Positions 8,547 through 18,457 of a stretch of DNA of 64,000 nt are shown piece by piece. The stretch is taken from contig NZ_CP023004.1 in assembly GCF_003096195.1 (NCBI RefSeq), positions 3,390,501 to 3,454,500 on the forward strand, given 5' to 3'. The number at the start of each line of letters is the position of its first letter. Position 1 is the first letter of the stretch. The notes beneath the pieces were generated by a model. That model worked only from the letters and a program-made list of their open reading frames with translations. It had not been told where the DNA came from and made no database searches. The translations under genes were made by a program, and so were the position numbers. This stretch comes from Ereboglobus luteus (GTDB lineage: Bacteria > Verrucomicrobiota > Verrucomicrobiia > Opitutales > Opitutaceae).

Positions 8547-10595
8547 TCACTTTGCGAGGATGGGCGCGAGCCAGTCGGGAGGGGGAGGGGCGTAGGGACC
8601 GTCGAGTTTTTCTTTCCACATTTTGTCGGTGAGACGTTTGGTCAGGGCCCATTCCTCGTAATAGGAAAGCACCGCGCCGGTGCAGAGCAGCTCGCGTCCG
8701 CGCCAGGGATAAAGGACAAACAATGCTCGCGCGCGTCCGGTGGCGACGCCGAGGGATTCATCGACGTTTGGATCATGCGCGACCTCCGCCCACCGCGGGG
8801 CGTTGTCGCGGGGTTTTTCCTCAGTGGATGAATGAAAATAACCCATCGCGTTGGCGAGTGTGTAGCCGAATTGAACGAGCGTGGCTCGTTCGGATTTGGT
8901 GAGTTCGATTTCGTCGAGCTGCTTGGCGAGAATGGTTTCCAACTGGCGTGAAAGGGTGGCGAGCTTGTTCCATCGGTTTTGCACACGCTCGCTACCGCCG
9001 CCGAATCCGGGTTTGTATTCTAGGGATTCACTTGTGTCGGCGTTTTCGTTCTCAAGCGGAGTAAAAACGCCATGCTGTTCGAGCAGTGCAATCGTGCGCT
9101 CAACAAAACGCACGTATTCGCGCCAGAATGCGAGGTTGGGTTCGACGAAACCGGGCGGAGGCGGACGGAGATCGCCGACGCCAGTAATGCGCATCACGGA
9201 AAGTTTTGCCTGCAATGTATAGGTGTGCCGGATTTGCGCCCAGCTCGCGAGTTGGGTCTGGCAGGTTTTTCTTTGCCAGGGGAGGCTGCCCATGAACGCC
9301 GGTGCTTCCTTGACCGGCGGCGCGTTGAGTGCGCGGAGCACGTCGATGTAATCGGCGTAGAGGCTGCGCGGTTCGCCTCCCTGCGAGAGTGTGATTTGTC
9401 GGGCTCGTTTGCACCACGACGCCCACTCTGCGCCATCGGGATCGTCCTTGATTTTGGGCATGCGCTCATGCGCGAACGCAGAGCCGAGGAACGCGGCAAC
9501 GGTGAGGCCGTTAGGGCGCATATTATCTTTGAGACACGAGGAAATGATTTCGGCGTCGGGAAGCGCGTGCGTGGGCATCACGCGGAAACGGATGTCGGAA
9601 AGCGGCGAATGATTCGCTTGGGGCTCAATGCGGTTTTCGTCGTTGATGGCGGAGCGTGGCGGATTCTGGCGCGCGTCCTGAAGGAGTATTTCGCGTAGGC
9701 GGTCGAGTCTAAGCGTTGCGGGCTGGACTTTGTTCTTAACAATATCCGAAGAGGGATGGCAGGCGGATCGAATGTCGGAATTGTTGACGATGATTGTGCG
9801 GTCGGCGATGGGCCCGGCAAAGATGCTCAGGCTGGTAAAGCTGGTTATGAACTCGGGATTCCCCCTCTCATTATACCATTTCCAAGTGTTGGAAACCCTG
9901 ACCATGTTCGCCCATGCCGCGAGCTCGGCGTCGTTGGTTGCCCTCATGGGGACGAGTTGCAGCCAGCGGACGGCGCGATGGTAGTCGGCGAGCGCGTCGT
10001 CATCGGCGTAGAAACTCACCGGTTCGCAGCGGCGGTAGTCGATTCTGAAAAACCGATCATCTTCGCTGTAATCGAGCCATGGAGGGCATTCCAAAACTTC
10101 GGCGTCGCGAATGAGCGCGACTTGCCGATTGATTTCAGGGAGCAGGGATTCAGAGAAATTTTCGGTGGTAGCGGGAGTGCCGAGAATCACCATCGCGGGG
10201 CCGAGGATGTGTTGAATGAGCGTGGATGGATAAACCGGTTTCTTCTTTTGGGAGGAGAAGGGTTTGCATGCATTGTAAAGGCCTTCCAAGTCGACGCGCA
10301 GACGGGTGGCGCGGCGCAGTTCGAGTTCGCGGAACGAATCCTCGAACAATGCGTGATAGGCGGCGAGGGCGGCGTCGCTGGTGATGAAACGAATGGATTC
10401 GGGCGCTTTGCCGAGTTTCAGATAGGGCTCAAAAATTTGCTTATAATCTTTTGCTCCGATGATGAGTTTGTCGCGCTGGAGTTGTTCGTGTTGCGCGGGG
10501 GTAAGTTCGGAAGCGGGAAGTTTGTCGCGCTGGGCGCTGGCGAAAGGTGAAAGCGCAAATGCGGCGGCGAGGGCAATCAGGGTTGGGCGAAGCAT
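8547..10595 (-). CDS. DUF3160 family secreted protein, copy 1
   Basis: A 682-residue protein of unknown function. The start chosen is the ATG at 10595, because 'MLRPTLIALAAAFALSPFASA' is a clean signal peptide shared with the neighbouring paralogue; the frame stays open upstream but that part looks non-coding. DUF3160 landmarks are 'RFITSDAALAAYHALFED' near residue 65 and, at the C-terminus, 'DPNVDESLGVATGRARALFVLYP' followed by 'GAVLSYYEEW' and 'RLTD..WKEKL'. Compared with the second copy it lacks about 65-85 residues in the middle (near 9000-9080). It is probably periplasmic. The gene is convergent with the autotransporter and lies 76 bp from the stop of copy 2. Confidence 0.8.
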   Translation of the reverse strand: MLRPTLIALAAAFALSPFASAQRDKLPASELTPAQHEQLQRDKLIIGAKDYKQIFEPYLKLGKAPESIRFITSDAALAAYHALFEDSFRELELRRATRLRVDLEGLYNACKPFSSQKKKPVYPSTLIQHILGPAMVILGTPATTENFSESLLPEINRQVALIRDAEVLECPPWLDYSEDDRFFRIDYRRCEPVSFYADDDALADYHRAVRWLQLVPMRATNDAELAAWANMVRVSNTWKWYNERGNPEFITSFTSLSIFAGPIADRTIIVNNSDIRSACHPSSDIVKNKVQPATLRLDRLREILLQDARQNPPRSAINDENRIEPQANHSPLSDIRFRVMPTHALPDAEIISSCLKDNMRPNGLTVAAFLGSAFAHERMPKIKDDPDGAEWASWCKRARQITLSQGGEPRSLYADYIDVLRALNAPPVKEAPAFMGSLPWQRKTCQTQLASWAQIRHTYTLQAKLSVMRITGVGDLRPPPPGFVEPNLAFWREYVRFVERTIALLEQHGVFTPLENENADTSESLEYKPGFGGGSERVQNRWNKLATLSRQLETILAKQLDEIELTKSERATLVQFGYTLANAMGYFHSSTEEKPRDNAPRWAEVAHDPNVDESLGVATGRARALFVLYPWRGRELLCTGAVLSYYEEWALTKRLTDKMWKEKLDGPYAPPPPDWLAPILAK

Positions 10596-10671
10596 GGCGC
10601 GCAGTCTCCGATTTTCCCGCGGTCGATGCAAGCCGTGAGCGCGCGGTTTCGGGAAGCTCTCAGAGCTGCGT

Positions 10672-12917
10672 TTACTTTGCGAGGATGGGTGCGAGCCAGT
10701 CGGGCGGGGGAGGGGCGTCGGGGCTGTCGAGTTTTTCTTTCCATTCGGCATCGGTGAGGCGTTTGGTCGGCGCCCATTCCTCGTAATAAGAAAGCACCGC
10801 GCCGGTGCAGAGCAGCTCGCGTCCGCGCCAGGGATAAAGGACAAACAATGCCCGCGCGCGTCCGGTGGCGACGCCGAGGGATTCATCGACGTTTGGATCA
10901 TGCGCGACCTCCGCCCAGCGCGGGGCGTTGTCGCGGGGGTTGTCGCCGGCTGCTGCGAGGTAGCCCATTGCGTTGGCGACTGTATAACCATATTCAATTA
11001 AAATGGAACGCTCGGAATTCGTGATCTCGATGTCACTGAGTTGTTTTGCAAGAATGGTTTCAATTTGGCGCGATAGAATGGCGAGGGTGTTCCAGCGTTC
11101 TGATAGGCTATCAGTGGTATCCTTATATTGAGGTTTCATTTCACCGCGTTCCATTTTGTCAGCATAAGTGCGGAGCAATGCGATGGCATGTTTGCAAGCT
11201 GTGCGCATTTCTTCCGATGTGGCAAATGCAGGACCTGATAATGCATCAACGAGTTTCTGGGTCTGTAGCTCCTTATCCATCCACATCAGCTGGCTTGCTT
11301 TGCGAAGAAGGGCCTCGTTCTTATGTGATTTCAAAATATCCAACCTGGCATCATCTTGGGTGAACCCGGACGTTTCGATTTCGTCCGCTGTTGCGCGGAG
11401 GTATTGCACGAATGCAATTACGGATGGCTCAAACACGGTTTCTGCATCAAGTAACGTGATTGTGCGTTCAACCAAACGCACATATTCACGCCAGAATGCG
11501 GGGTTGGGCTCGACAAAACCGGGCGGCGGTGGGGGGCATGCTCTATGCCACCGTAGGTTAATCCGAGTTTTGATTGTAGCACATATGTGTGCCGGATTTG
11601 CGCCCAACTGGCGAGTTGGGTTTGGCATGCTTTGATTTGCCAGGGAATGCTACTCATGAATGAGGGCGCCTCTTTGACGGGCGGAGCATTCAGAGTGCGA
11701 AGCACATCAATGTAATTGGCGTAAAGACTACGCGGCTGTCCGTCCTGTGGAAAGGTAAGGAGCCGGGCACGTTTATTTGTGGAAACCCATTTGCCAGTGT
11801 CGACTTGAGGCATTCGTTCATATGCGAAGGACGAGCCGAGAAATGCCGCGACAGTGAGGCCGTTGGGATGGATTTCGTCGGAGAGAAAAGCGGATAAAAT
11901 TTCGGCGTCAGGGAGCGCGTGTGTAGGTATCACGCGAAAACGGATTTCGGAAAGGGGCGACGTATCTTTTGGGGATTTGTCCCGGATTTCATCGTTGATG
12001 GTGGTGTGCACTGAATTTTGACGGGCATTTGCGAGGAGGACTTCCCTCAACCGGGTGCACTTTTTAGATTTCTCCCGGGGACCCAAGACGGCGGCGCAGG
12101 CACGCAGGATATCCAAATTATTCACTATAATAGTGCGGTCTGCAATCGGGCCAAGGAAAGCGCTTAATCCAGTGAAACTGACTATGAAGTCGGGCAGGGT
12201 GGTCACGAATAGTGTTCTTGATGCAATGACCATGTGCGCCCACGCTTCGAGCTCGGCGTCGTTGGTTGCCCTCATGGGGATGAGTTGCAACCAGCGGACG
12301 GCACGGTGGTAGTCGGCGAGCGCGTCGTCGTCGGCATAGAAACTCACCGGCTTGCAGCGACGGTAGTCGATTCTGAAAAACCGATCATCTTCGCTGTAAT
12401 CGAGCCATGGAGGGCATTCCATTTTGTCGGCAGTGCGTATGAGCGCGGCTTGACGTGTAATTTCGGGAATCAGTTTTTTTGAAAAATTATCCGTGGTCGC
12501 GGGAGTGCCGAGAATCACCATCGCGGGGCCGAGAATATGCTGGATAAGGTCGGGCGGATAGGTCGGCTTGTTGGAAGAGTGGGGTTTGCATGCATTGTAA
12601 AGGCCTTCCACGTCGCCGCGCAGGCGGGTGGCGCGGCGCAGTTCGAGTTCGCGGAACGAATCTTCGAATAGCGCGTGATAGGCGGCGAGGGCGGCGTCGC
12701 TGGTGATGAAACGAATGGATTCGGGCGCTTTGCCGAGTTTCAGATAGGGCTCGAAAATTTGGTTATAATCTGTTCTGCCGATGATGAGTTTGTCGCGCTG
12801 GAGTTGTTCGTGTTGCGCGGGGGTAAGTTCGTCGGCGGGAAGTTTGTCGCGCTGGGCGCTGGCGAAAGGTGAAATCGCGAATACGGCGGCGAGGGCAATC
12901 AGGGTTGGGCGAAGCAT
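10672..12917 (-). pseudogene. DUF3160 family secreted protein, copy 2, frameshifted
   Basis: A tandem paralogue of the preceding gene, starting at the ATG at 12917 with the same signal peptide and running about 748 residues if read through. The frame breaks at a run of six G at 11531-11536. The upstream frame reads 'HAPHRRP' where the downstream frame reads 'PPPPPGFVEPN', the sequence found in copy 1. One extra G would restore the full gene. The first 400 bp and last 300 bp are nearly identical to copy 1, whereas the middle has diverged and is longer. It is either a genuine pseudogene or a homopolymer sequencing error. About 60 bp upstream of both copies is also shared, so the duplication included the leader region. 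Confidence 0.75.
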
Positions 12918-13031
12918 GGCGCGCAGTCTCCGATTTTCCCGCGGGCGAGGCAAGCCGTGAGCGCGCGGTTTCGGGCTGGGTTGCGCAATCGCGGGCTTGC
13001 GCCTTGGCGCGCGGATCGTCGTAGTGTGGGC

Positions 13032-14183
13032 ATGACTCTTCAACGCACACCTCTTTACGACTTTCATGTGGCGCATGGCGGCCGCATGGTGGACTTCGCC
13101 GGTTGGGAAATGCCCGTCCAATACAAGAGCATTCTTGAGGAGCATAAAACCGTGCGCCGCGCCGCGGGTCTTTTTGATGTGAGCCACATGGGCGAATTCG
13201 ATGTGAGCGGCGCGGACGCGTTTGCGTTTTTGCAGCGCCTCCTGACAAACGATCTTTCGAAAATGACGCCGGGGCGTATCGTGTATTCGCCGATGTGCTA
13301 TCCGAGCGGCGGCGTTGTGGACGACCTGCTTGTTTACAAGCGCGGCGACGGGGATTATCTTCTCTGCGTCAACGCGGGCAATATCGCCAAGGACCTCGAT
13401 TGGATCGGCGAGCAACTGGTTGCGTTGCGCAAGCCCGACGGGGCGCGTTATGACGTGACGGTCTCCAATCGTTCCGCTGACTACGCGCTGCTGGCGATTC
13501 AAGGCCCGCGCGCGCTTGAGATCGTGCAGTCGCTTGCGCCCGCCGCCGGACTTGGCGAGATCAAGTATTATCATTTTAAGGACGGCATCGAGGTTGCCGG
13601 AGTGCGGTGTCTTGTGAGTCGCACGGGATACACGGGCGAGGACGGTTTCGAGCTTTACCATGCGCCCGCCGACGCGCGCGCGCTGGCCGACGCGCTTTTC
13701 GCCGCGGGCGCGCCGCTCGGCATGGAGCTCGCCGGGCTTGGCGCGCGCGACAGCCTGCGGCTCGAGGCCGGATTCCCCCTCTACGGGCATGAGATCACGG
13801 CGGATATTTCCCCGCTCACCGCGGGGCTCGACTGGACGGTGAAGTTGAAAAAAGAAGGAGGCTTTGTCGGCAGCGAGCCGCTCGCGGCGGAGATGGAGTC
13901 GCGCGCCTCCACCGCGCCGCAAGCACAGGCGGCGTTGCGGAAGGTTGTGTTTTTCAAGACCGGCGACCGGCGCATCGTGCGCGCCGGGGCGCAGGTGCTC
14001 AATGGGGCGGGGGAGCAAATCGGCGAGGTGCTTTCGGGCACGCTTTCGCCGGTGCTCAACGAGGCCATCGGCTCGGCGATTGTTCCGGCGGCCGCGGCGC
14101 CGCATCCGTTGCTCACCGACATCCGCGGAACAAAAATCGCTTTGCAACTCGTCAAACCTCCATTTGTTCAACTAAAGAAATAA
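13032..14183 (+). CDS. gcvT: Glycine cleavage system T protein (aminomethyltransferase)
   Basis: 383 residues. It transfers the methylene of aminomethyl-lipoyl H protein to tetrahydrofolate and releases ammonia. Family marks are 'MVDFAGWEMPVQY', 'GLFDVSHMGEF', the catalytic aspartate region 'GGVVDDLLVYK', and a C-terminal barrel with 'GTLSPVLNEAIGSAIVP'. The ATG at 13032 gives the usual N-terminus 'TPLYDFH'; the 25 upstream in-frame residues are Arg-rich and unlike the family. gcvH follows after 7 bp. The gene is divergent from the frameshifted DUF3160 copy. No gcvP is present in the window. Confidence 0.95.
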   Translation: MTLQRTPLYDFHVAHGGRMVDFAGWEMPVQYKSILEEHKTVRRAAGLFDVSHMGEFDVSGADAFAFLQRLLTNDLSKMTPGRIVYSPMCYPSGGVVDDLLVYKRGDGDYLLCVNAGNIAKDLDWIGEQLVALRKPDGARYDVTVSNRSADYALLAIQGPRALEIVQSLAPAAGLGEIKYYHFKDGIEVAGVRCLVSRTGYTGEDGFELYHAPADARALADALFAAGAPLGMELAGLGARDSLRLEAGFPLYGHEITADISPLTAGLDWTVKLKKEGGFVGSEPLAAEMESRASTAPQAQAALRKVVFFKTGDRRIVRAGAQVLNGAGEQIGEVLSGTLSPVLNEAIGSAIVPAAAAPHPLLTDIRGTKIALQLVKPPFVQLKK

Positions 14184-14190
14184 ACAAACC

Positions 14191-14574
14191 ATGAGCAACC
14201 TCCCCCAAGATATCAAATACACCGAGTCCCACGAATGGCTCAAAATTGACGCCGACGGCATCGCGACCATCGGCATCACCGACTATGCGCAAGGCAGCCT
14301 CGGCGACATCACGTATGTGCAACTACCCAAGGCCGGCGCCGCGTTCAAGGTTGGCGAGAGTTTTGGCGTTGTTGAATCCGTGAAGGCCGCGTCCGACCTT
14401 TACGCGCCGGTGGCCGGCACGGTTGTCGAGGTCAACGCCGCGCTCGACGCATCGCCCGACTTGGTGAACACGGCGCCGTTCACCGATGGATGGATGCTGA
14501 AGATCCGCATGGATTCACCCGCAAGCACCGCCGCGCTTCTCGACGCGGAGGCATACGCAAAACTGACCGCCTGA
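14191..14574 (+). CDS. gcvH: Glycine cleavage system H protein
   Basis: 127 residues, the normal length. It carries the lipoyl arm that shuttles aminomethyl groups between the P, T and L proteins. The lipoylation lysine is in 'GVVESVKAASDLYAP', and the N-terminus 'YTESHEWLK' is characteristic. It lies 7 bp after gcvT, so the two are surely co-transcribed. The decarboxylase gene (gcvP) does not follow; a CorA gene does. Confidence 0.96.
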   Translation: MSNLPQDIKYTESHEWLKIDADGIATIGITDYAQGSLGDITYVQLPKAGAAFKVGESFGVVESVKAASDLYAPVAGTVVEVNAALDASPDLVNTAPFTDGWMLKIRMDSPASTAALLDAEAYAKLTA

Positions 14575-14603
14575 CAAGGCGGTCCGCGACAAACCCGGAG
14601 CAC

Positions 14604-15590
14604 ATGATCCGTTCCCTCATATTCAGCGAAGGCAAGCTCGTGGGCCGCGACCTGGAGGTCGAGGCGCTCCGGCTTGTGCGCGCCGACAAGGGGCTTGTGA
14701 TCTGGGTTGATCTTGAGGACCCGACGGACGATGAAACCAAGGCCATCCTCGAGGGCGTCTTCCAGTTTCACCCGCTCGCAATCGAGGACTGCGTGGCGCC
14801 CAGCTCGCTTCCAAAAATCGAGGATTACGACGACTACTTCTTCCTGGTCGCGCACTGCGTCGATCCCACGCGTATTGAAAAATTCAATACAACCGAGATC
14901 AATCTCTTCCTCGGGCGCGACTTCATGGTCACGTTTCACCGCGCCAGGATGCACGTCGTCCAGTCGGTGCTTGAGCGTTGCGCCCGTTTTATCGGCGGCG
15001 TGATCGCGCGCGGCCCGGACCGGCTCGCGCACCTTTTGCTCGACGCGCTCATCGACAACTTCAAGCCGGTCACGGACGAGTTGCGCAACGAGCTCGACCT
15101 GATCGAGGAGAACGTTCTCTCCGAGGAAACGGACGGACGGCGCGCCACGACCCTCATCCCCAAGCTCATCGAGGTGCGTTCGGAGATAAACCATTTGCGC
15201 CAGATTATCCGGCCGCTGCGCGAGGTTGTCGGGCGCCTGACGATGGGCGGCAGCAAAAACATACGCGCCGCCACGCTGCCTTATTTCCGCGACCTTCGAG
15301 ACAACCTGATTCGCATTGATGAAACGGCCGCCACTTACGCCGACCAGCTGTTGATCTCGTTTGATCTCTACCTGAACAAATCGGACTTTCAGGCAAACGA
15401 AGGCATTAAGACGCTCACTGCCCTCACCGCGCTCACGCTCCCCGCGACGCTTGTCGGCACTTGGTATGGCATGAACTTTGAAAACATGCCCGAGCTGAAA
15501 ACGCCGTTTGGCTATCCAATCGCAATCGGCGTCACCCTGGTGATTACCGCCGTGATTTGGTTTTGGTGCAAACGCCGCCGCTGGATATGA
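14604..15590 (+). CDS. corA: CorA family magnesium/divalent cation transporter, copy 1
   Basis: 328 residues, inner membrane. It has a long cytoplasmic acidic/helical N-terminal domain and two C-terminal membrane helices joined at the signature 'YGMNF' (GMN) loop, followed by 'NMPELK' and a terminal 'KRRRWI'. The start is the ATG at 14604, which has GGAG a few bases upstream and aligns with the second copy ('MIRSLIF' against 'MITSLVY'). It is 29 bp after gcvH and may share its transcript. The ion is likely Mg2+, with Co2+ or Ni2+ possible. Confidence 0.9.
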   Translation: MIRSLIFSEGKLVGRDLEVEALRLVRADKGLVIWVDLEDPTDDETKAILEGVFQFHPLAIEDCVAPSSLPKIEDYDDYFFLVAHCVDPTRIEKFNTTEINLFLGRDFMVTFHRARMHVVQSVLERCARFIGGVIARGPDRLAHLLLDALIDNFKPVTDELRNELDLIEENVLSEETDGRRATTLIPKLIEVRSEINHLRQIIRPLREVVGRLTMGGSKNIRAATLPYFRDLRDNLIRIDETAATYADQLLISFDLYLNKSDFQANEGIKTLTALTALTLPATLVGTWYGMNFENMPELKTPFGYPIAIGVTLVITAVIWFWCKRRRWI

Positions 15591-15629
15591 CGCGCGCCGC
15601 GCGCTCTAATGAAAAATGGAGAATGTGGA

Positions 15630-16604
15630 ATGATCACCTCGCTCGTATATCGCGGAAACAAATTCTCGGCGCTCAATCCCGCGCCGGAGACGCTTGCCGC
15701 GGTGCGCGAGGAGCCCGGCGCGCTTCTGTGGGTTGATCTCTCGAATCCGACCGACGAGGAGATCAAATTCATTCTCGACTCAACCTTCCACTTTCACCCG
15801 CTTGCGATCGAGGACTGCGTGAGCGACGCGCCCGTCCCCAAGGTCGAAATGTATGACGACTGCATGCACCTCGTCATGCACGCGGTCACTTGCGACGACG
15901 AGGAGCTTTTTAAGACGAACGAAATCGACCTGTTTGTGGGGAGGAACTTTCTCGTTTCCTACCATCGCGCCCCGCAGCCCGTGATCGAGTCCGTGCTCGA
16001 GCGCATGTCGAAGACCTCCTCCGCGCTGGTGCGCGGCCCGGATCGTTTTGCGCACACGATTCTCGACGGCATGGTTGACGGCTACAAACCGTTCCTTGAG
16101 ACGCTTCGCCTTCAAGTCGAGGGGCTCGCGCAGCGCGTGATCCAGCGCATCGACGCCGAGGAGCTTTTCCCGCGCATCGTGGCGTTGCGCAAGCAACTCT
16201 CGCAATTGCGCCAGATCGTGCGCCCGCAGCGCGCCGTCGCGCTTGAGCTCGCGCAGGGCAAAAACAGATACATTCGCAACGTGATGCTGCCGTATATGCG
16301 CGACTTGGAGGAGGAACTCGGGCGCATCGAGACGCAGGCCGCGTCGCTTTCCGACCAGTTAATTTTGTCGTTCCGGATTTTTCTCAACAAAACCAACCAC
16401 GAGGCGAACGCCGGCATTCGCGTGATGACCGCGATCACCGCGCTCACGTTTCCCACGATCCTCATCGGCGGCTGGTATGGCATGAATTTTCTCGACGACA
16501 TGCCCGAGCTGAAAATGCGCTACGGTTATCTATGCGCGGCCGTGGCGGCGTTGCTGGGCACGGTTGGCGTATGGATTTTCATGCGCTGCAAGAAGTGGTT
16601 GTGA
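15630..16604 (+). CDS. CorA family divalent cation transporter, copy 2
   Basis: 324 residues, a tandem paralogue of the preceding gene. The GMN motif is present in 'GGWYGMNFLDDMPELK', with a basic cytoplasmic tail 'RCKKWL'. The ATG at 15630 was chosen over the in-frame ATG at 15609 because GGAG lies about 8 nt upstream and it matches the N-terminus of copy 1. Matching blocks such as 'FHFHPLAIEDCV', 'VRGPDRFAH' and 'LRQIVRP' show an old duplication; overall the copies are clearly diverged and may differ in ion or regulation. Confidence 0.88.
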   Translation: MITSLVYRGNKFSALNPAPETLAAVREEPGALLWVDLSNPTDEEIKFILDSTFHFHPLAIEDCVSDAPVPKVEMYDDCMHLVMHAVTCDDEELFKTNEIDLFVGRNFLVSYHRAPQPVIESVLERMSKTSSALVRGPDRFAHTILDGMVDGYKPFLETLRLQVEGLAQRVIQRIDAEELFPRIVALRKQLSQLRQIVRPQRAVALELAQGKNRYIRNVMLPYMRDLEEELGRIETQAASLSDQLILSFRIFLNKTNHEANAGIRVMTAITALTFPTILIGGWYGMNFLDDMPELKMRYGYLCAAVAALLGTVGVWIFMRCKKWL

Positions 16605-16779
16605 ACGAGGCGAACCGCGGGGAAGCGCCTTGCGCGCAAGCGGTTTTTCGCATGCAAAACGCCCCCGAAACTCGTGTCTTTGCAAAACGCGCGGCCGATT
16701 ACGTTTGCTTATAGGTGAAAATGACGTGCATCTTTTTTGAGGAAACGGAGTCAGACTCTGCAACCAACCCGCGCATCAC

Positions 16780-18351
16780 ATGAAAACGCCCAAACTTCTC
16801 GTTGTTCTGTGCCTCCTGTTAGCATGTCCACTCGCGGCGAATACCGTGCAAGTCGATGTGCCAAAGTTAACGCCGGCCGAAGTCGAGACGCTGGTCGGCC
16901 CCATCGCACTCTATCCCGACGCGTTAATCGGCGTCATATTGCCCGCGTCCACATACGCGACCGAAATCGTGCTTGCCGCGCGTTATTTCGAAAACGGCGG
17001 AACCCTGGATCAGGTCGAAAAACAATTTTGGGATGAAAGCGTGCGCACGCTCGCGCATTATCCCGAAGTGTTGAACTGGATGGATGAAAACCTCGAATGG
17101 ACGCGGCAGCTCGGCGTGACCTTTGTCGCGCAATCCGAGGACGTGATGTCTGCGATTCAACGCCTTCGCGCGCGCGCCCATGCGCTCGGCAACCTGAAAT
17201 CGACCTCGCAGCTCACCGTCATCAAGGAACCCAATTACATCCGCATCATCCCGACCGTGGCGGAGACAATCTACATACCGCGCTACGATCCCGATGTGAT
17301 CTATGTGTCGCGTTATTATTGGGGTTTTGGCCCCGCCTGGTCGTGCGGCCCGTGGCTCCGATACGATTGCAACTGGGCGCTGGGCGGCGTATGGGTCGGC
17401 GCGTGGAGCCCGACCCATTTTCATCGTCCACCCTGGATTCACCACGCCGGACGGCCGCATCCGCCGCGCTATGTCCATCAGCACACATGGCGCCCGAAAC
17501 CCGGGCATGGAATCGCGCACAACAGGCCGCCTCCGCACCGCCCCGGCCACGTCGAGCGCCCGCGCCGCGTCATCAGCGATCCGCACTTCAAGGATTCCGT
17601 CAAGCCATCCTCCGGAAAACGTCCGTCGCGGCATGCCGGCAATTACACGGAGCGCCGCCCGTCGTCCGGAAAAAAAGGCCCGCCTTCCGTAAACAAATCC
17701 GACGACCGCCGCCGTCCATCCCAGCCCAAGGCGGGCACGTCGACACGCCCGTCTTCAAAACAAAGGCCGGCCCGTGTCACCAACAATCGCGGCAGCTCGC
17801 GGACGGATCTCACCACAACAACAACCGCGCCTGAAAACACAGGCAGCACGCGCGTGACGCGCCAGCGCCGGCCCCGCAATACGGATGTGGACGGACGCCA
17901 GTCAACCCAGCCGCGCCAGTCTCGCGAAGTTTCGAGAACGCATGCGGACCGCGGCAACAGGGATGCCACGTCCTCGCGCAATTCCGGCGCCACGCGCAGG
18001 CCGTCGCCGCCACCGCAGCAGCAGACCGACACACCGCGCTCGTCGTCTTCTTCCTCATCCTCGTCTTCAAGATCGACGTCGTCCTCGAGCAGCAGTTCGG
18101 AGACGCAAAGCACCACCACCACGTCCAGCTCCAGCAGCAGAAACAGTTCGCGTAGCGACAACAGCAGCAGCCGGAGTTCGAGCAGTTCGGACCGCGGCTC
18201 GAGCCGTGGTTCCGAGGCAAGATCCTCATCGTCGTCATCCAGGTTTTCATCCTACCAACAGCGCTCCTCATCGGGCCCGTCGCAACGCAGCGCGCCGTCC
18301 CCGACGCCGCGTTCATCCGGGGGATCGAGTTCCCGCGGAGGCCGGCGGTAA
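16780..18351 (+). CDS. DUF3300 secreted protein with Ser/Arg-rich tail
   Basis: 523 residues. A signal peptide (1-20, ending LAANT) is followed by a DUF3300 domain at about 25-190. This has 'VGPIALYPDALIGVILPASTYATEIV' split over two strands, 'VRTLAHYPEVLNWMDENLEWTRQLG' and 'PNYIRIIPTVAETIYIPRYDP'. Then comes a Trp/Gly/His-rich part (190-260) and a long low-complexity tail. The tail is rich in Arg/Pro/Ser, with serine homopolymers encoded mainly by TCG, TCC and AGC around 18040-18240. The function of the family is unknown. The tail is probably disordered and may bind the cell wall or nucleic acid by charge. It is monocistronic: 175 bp to the previous gene and 179 bp to the next. Confidence 0.85.
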   Translation: MKTPKLLVVLCLLLACPLAANTVQVDVPKLTPAEVETLVGPIALYPDALIGVILPASTYATEIVLAARYFENGGTLDQVEKQFWDESVRTLAHYPEVLNWMDENLEWTRQLGVTFVAQSEDVMSAIQRLRARAHALGNLKSTSQLTVIKEPNYIRIIPTVAETIYIPRYDPDVIYVSRYYWGFGPAWSCGPWLRYDCNWALGGVWVGAWSPTHFHRPPWIHHAGRPHPPRYVHQHTWRPKPGHGIAHNRPPPHRPGHVERPRRVISDPHFKDSVKPSSGKRPSRHAGNYTERRPSSGKKGPPSVNKSDDRRRPSQPKAGTSTRPSSKQRPARVTNNRGSSRTDLTTTTTAPENTGSTRVTRQRRPRNTDVDGRQSTQPRQSREVSRTHADRGNRDATSSRNSGATRRPSPPPQQQTDTPRSSSSSSSSSSRSTSSSSSSSETQSTTTTSSSSSRNSSRSDNSSSRSSSSSDRGSSRGSEARSSSSSSRFSSYQQRSSSGPSQRSAPSPTPRSSGGSSSRGGRR

Positions 18352-18389
18352 AAAACAAAGACGTTTTTCCTGACGCAGTTTTTCAATTT

Positions 18390-18417
18390 GGAGCGGCGAC
18401 TTGAAAATCGCCGTTCC
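18390..18417. repeat. Short palindrome, REP-like, type 2
   Basis: A 10-nt inverted repeat with one mismatch (GGAGCGGCGA / TCGCCGTTCC) around an 8-nt loop, in the gap after the DUF3300 gene. A second small GC hairpin follows directly. There is no T-run, so it is not an obvious terminator. Confidence 0.45.
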
Positions 18418-18457
18418 GGCGCAAGCGCCCTGTTTGGGTATTGCCAAGATTAGGGAT

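Noticed and set aside
8435-8831. Small plus-strand frames at the end of the DUF3160 gene
   Set aside because: They lie opposite a clear coding sequence or over a palindrome, and resemble no protein.
12918-13031. Glycine riboswitch upstream of gcvT
   Set aside because: The gap is only about 114 bp, about 60 bp of it belongs to the duplicated DUF3160 leader, and no glycine-aptamer pairing pattern could be recognised.
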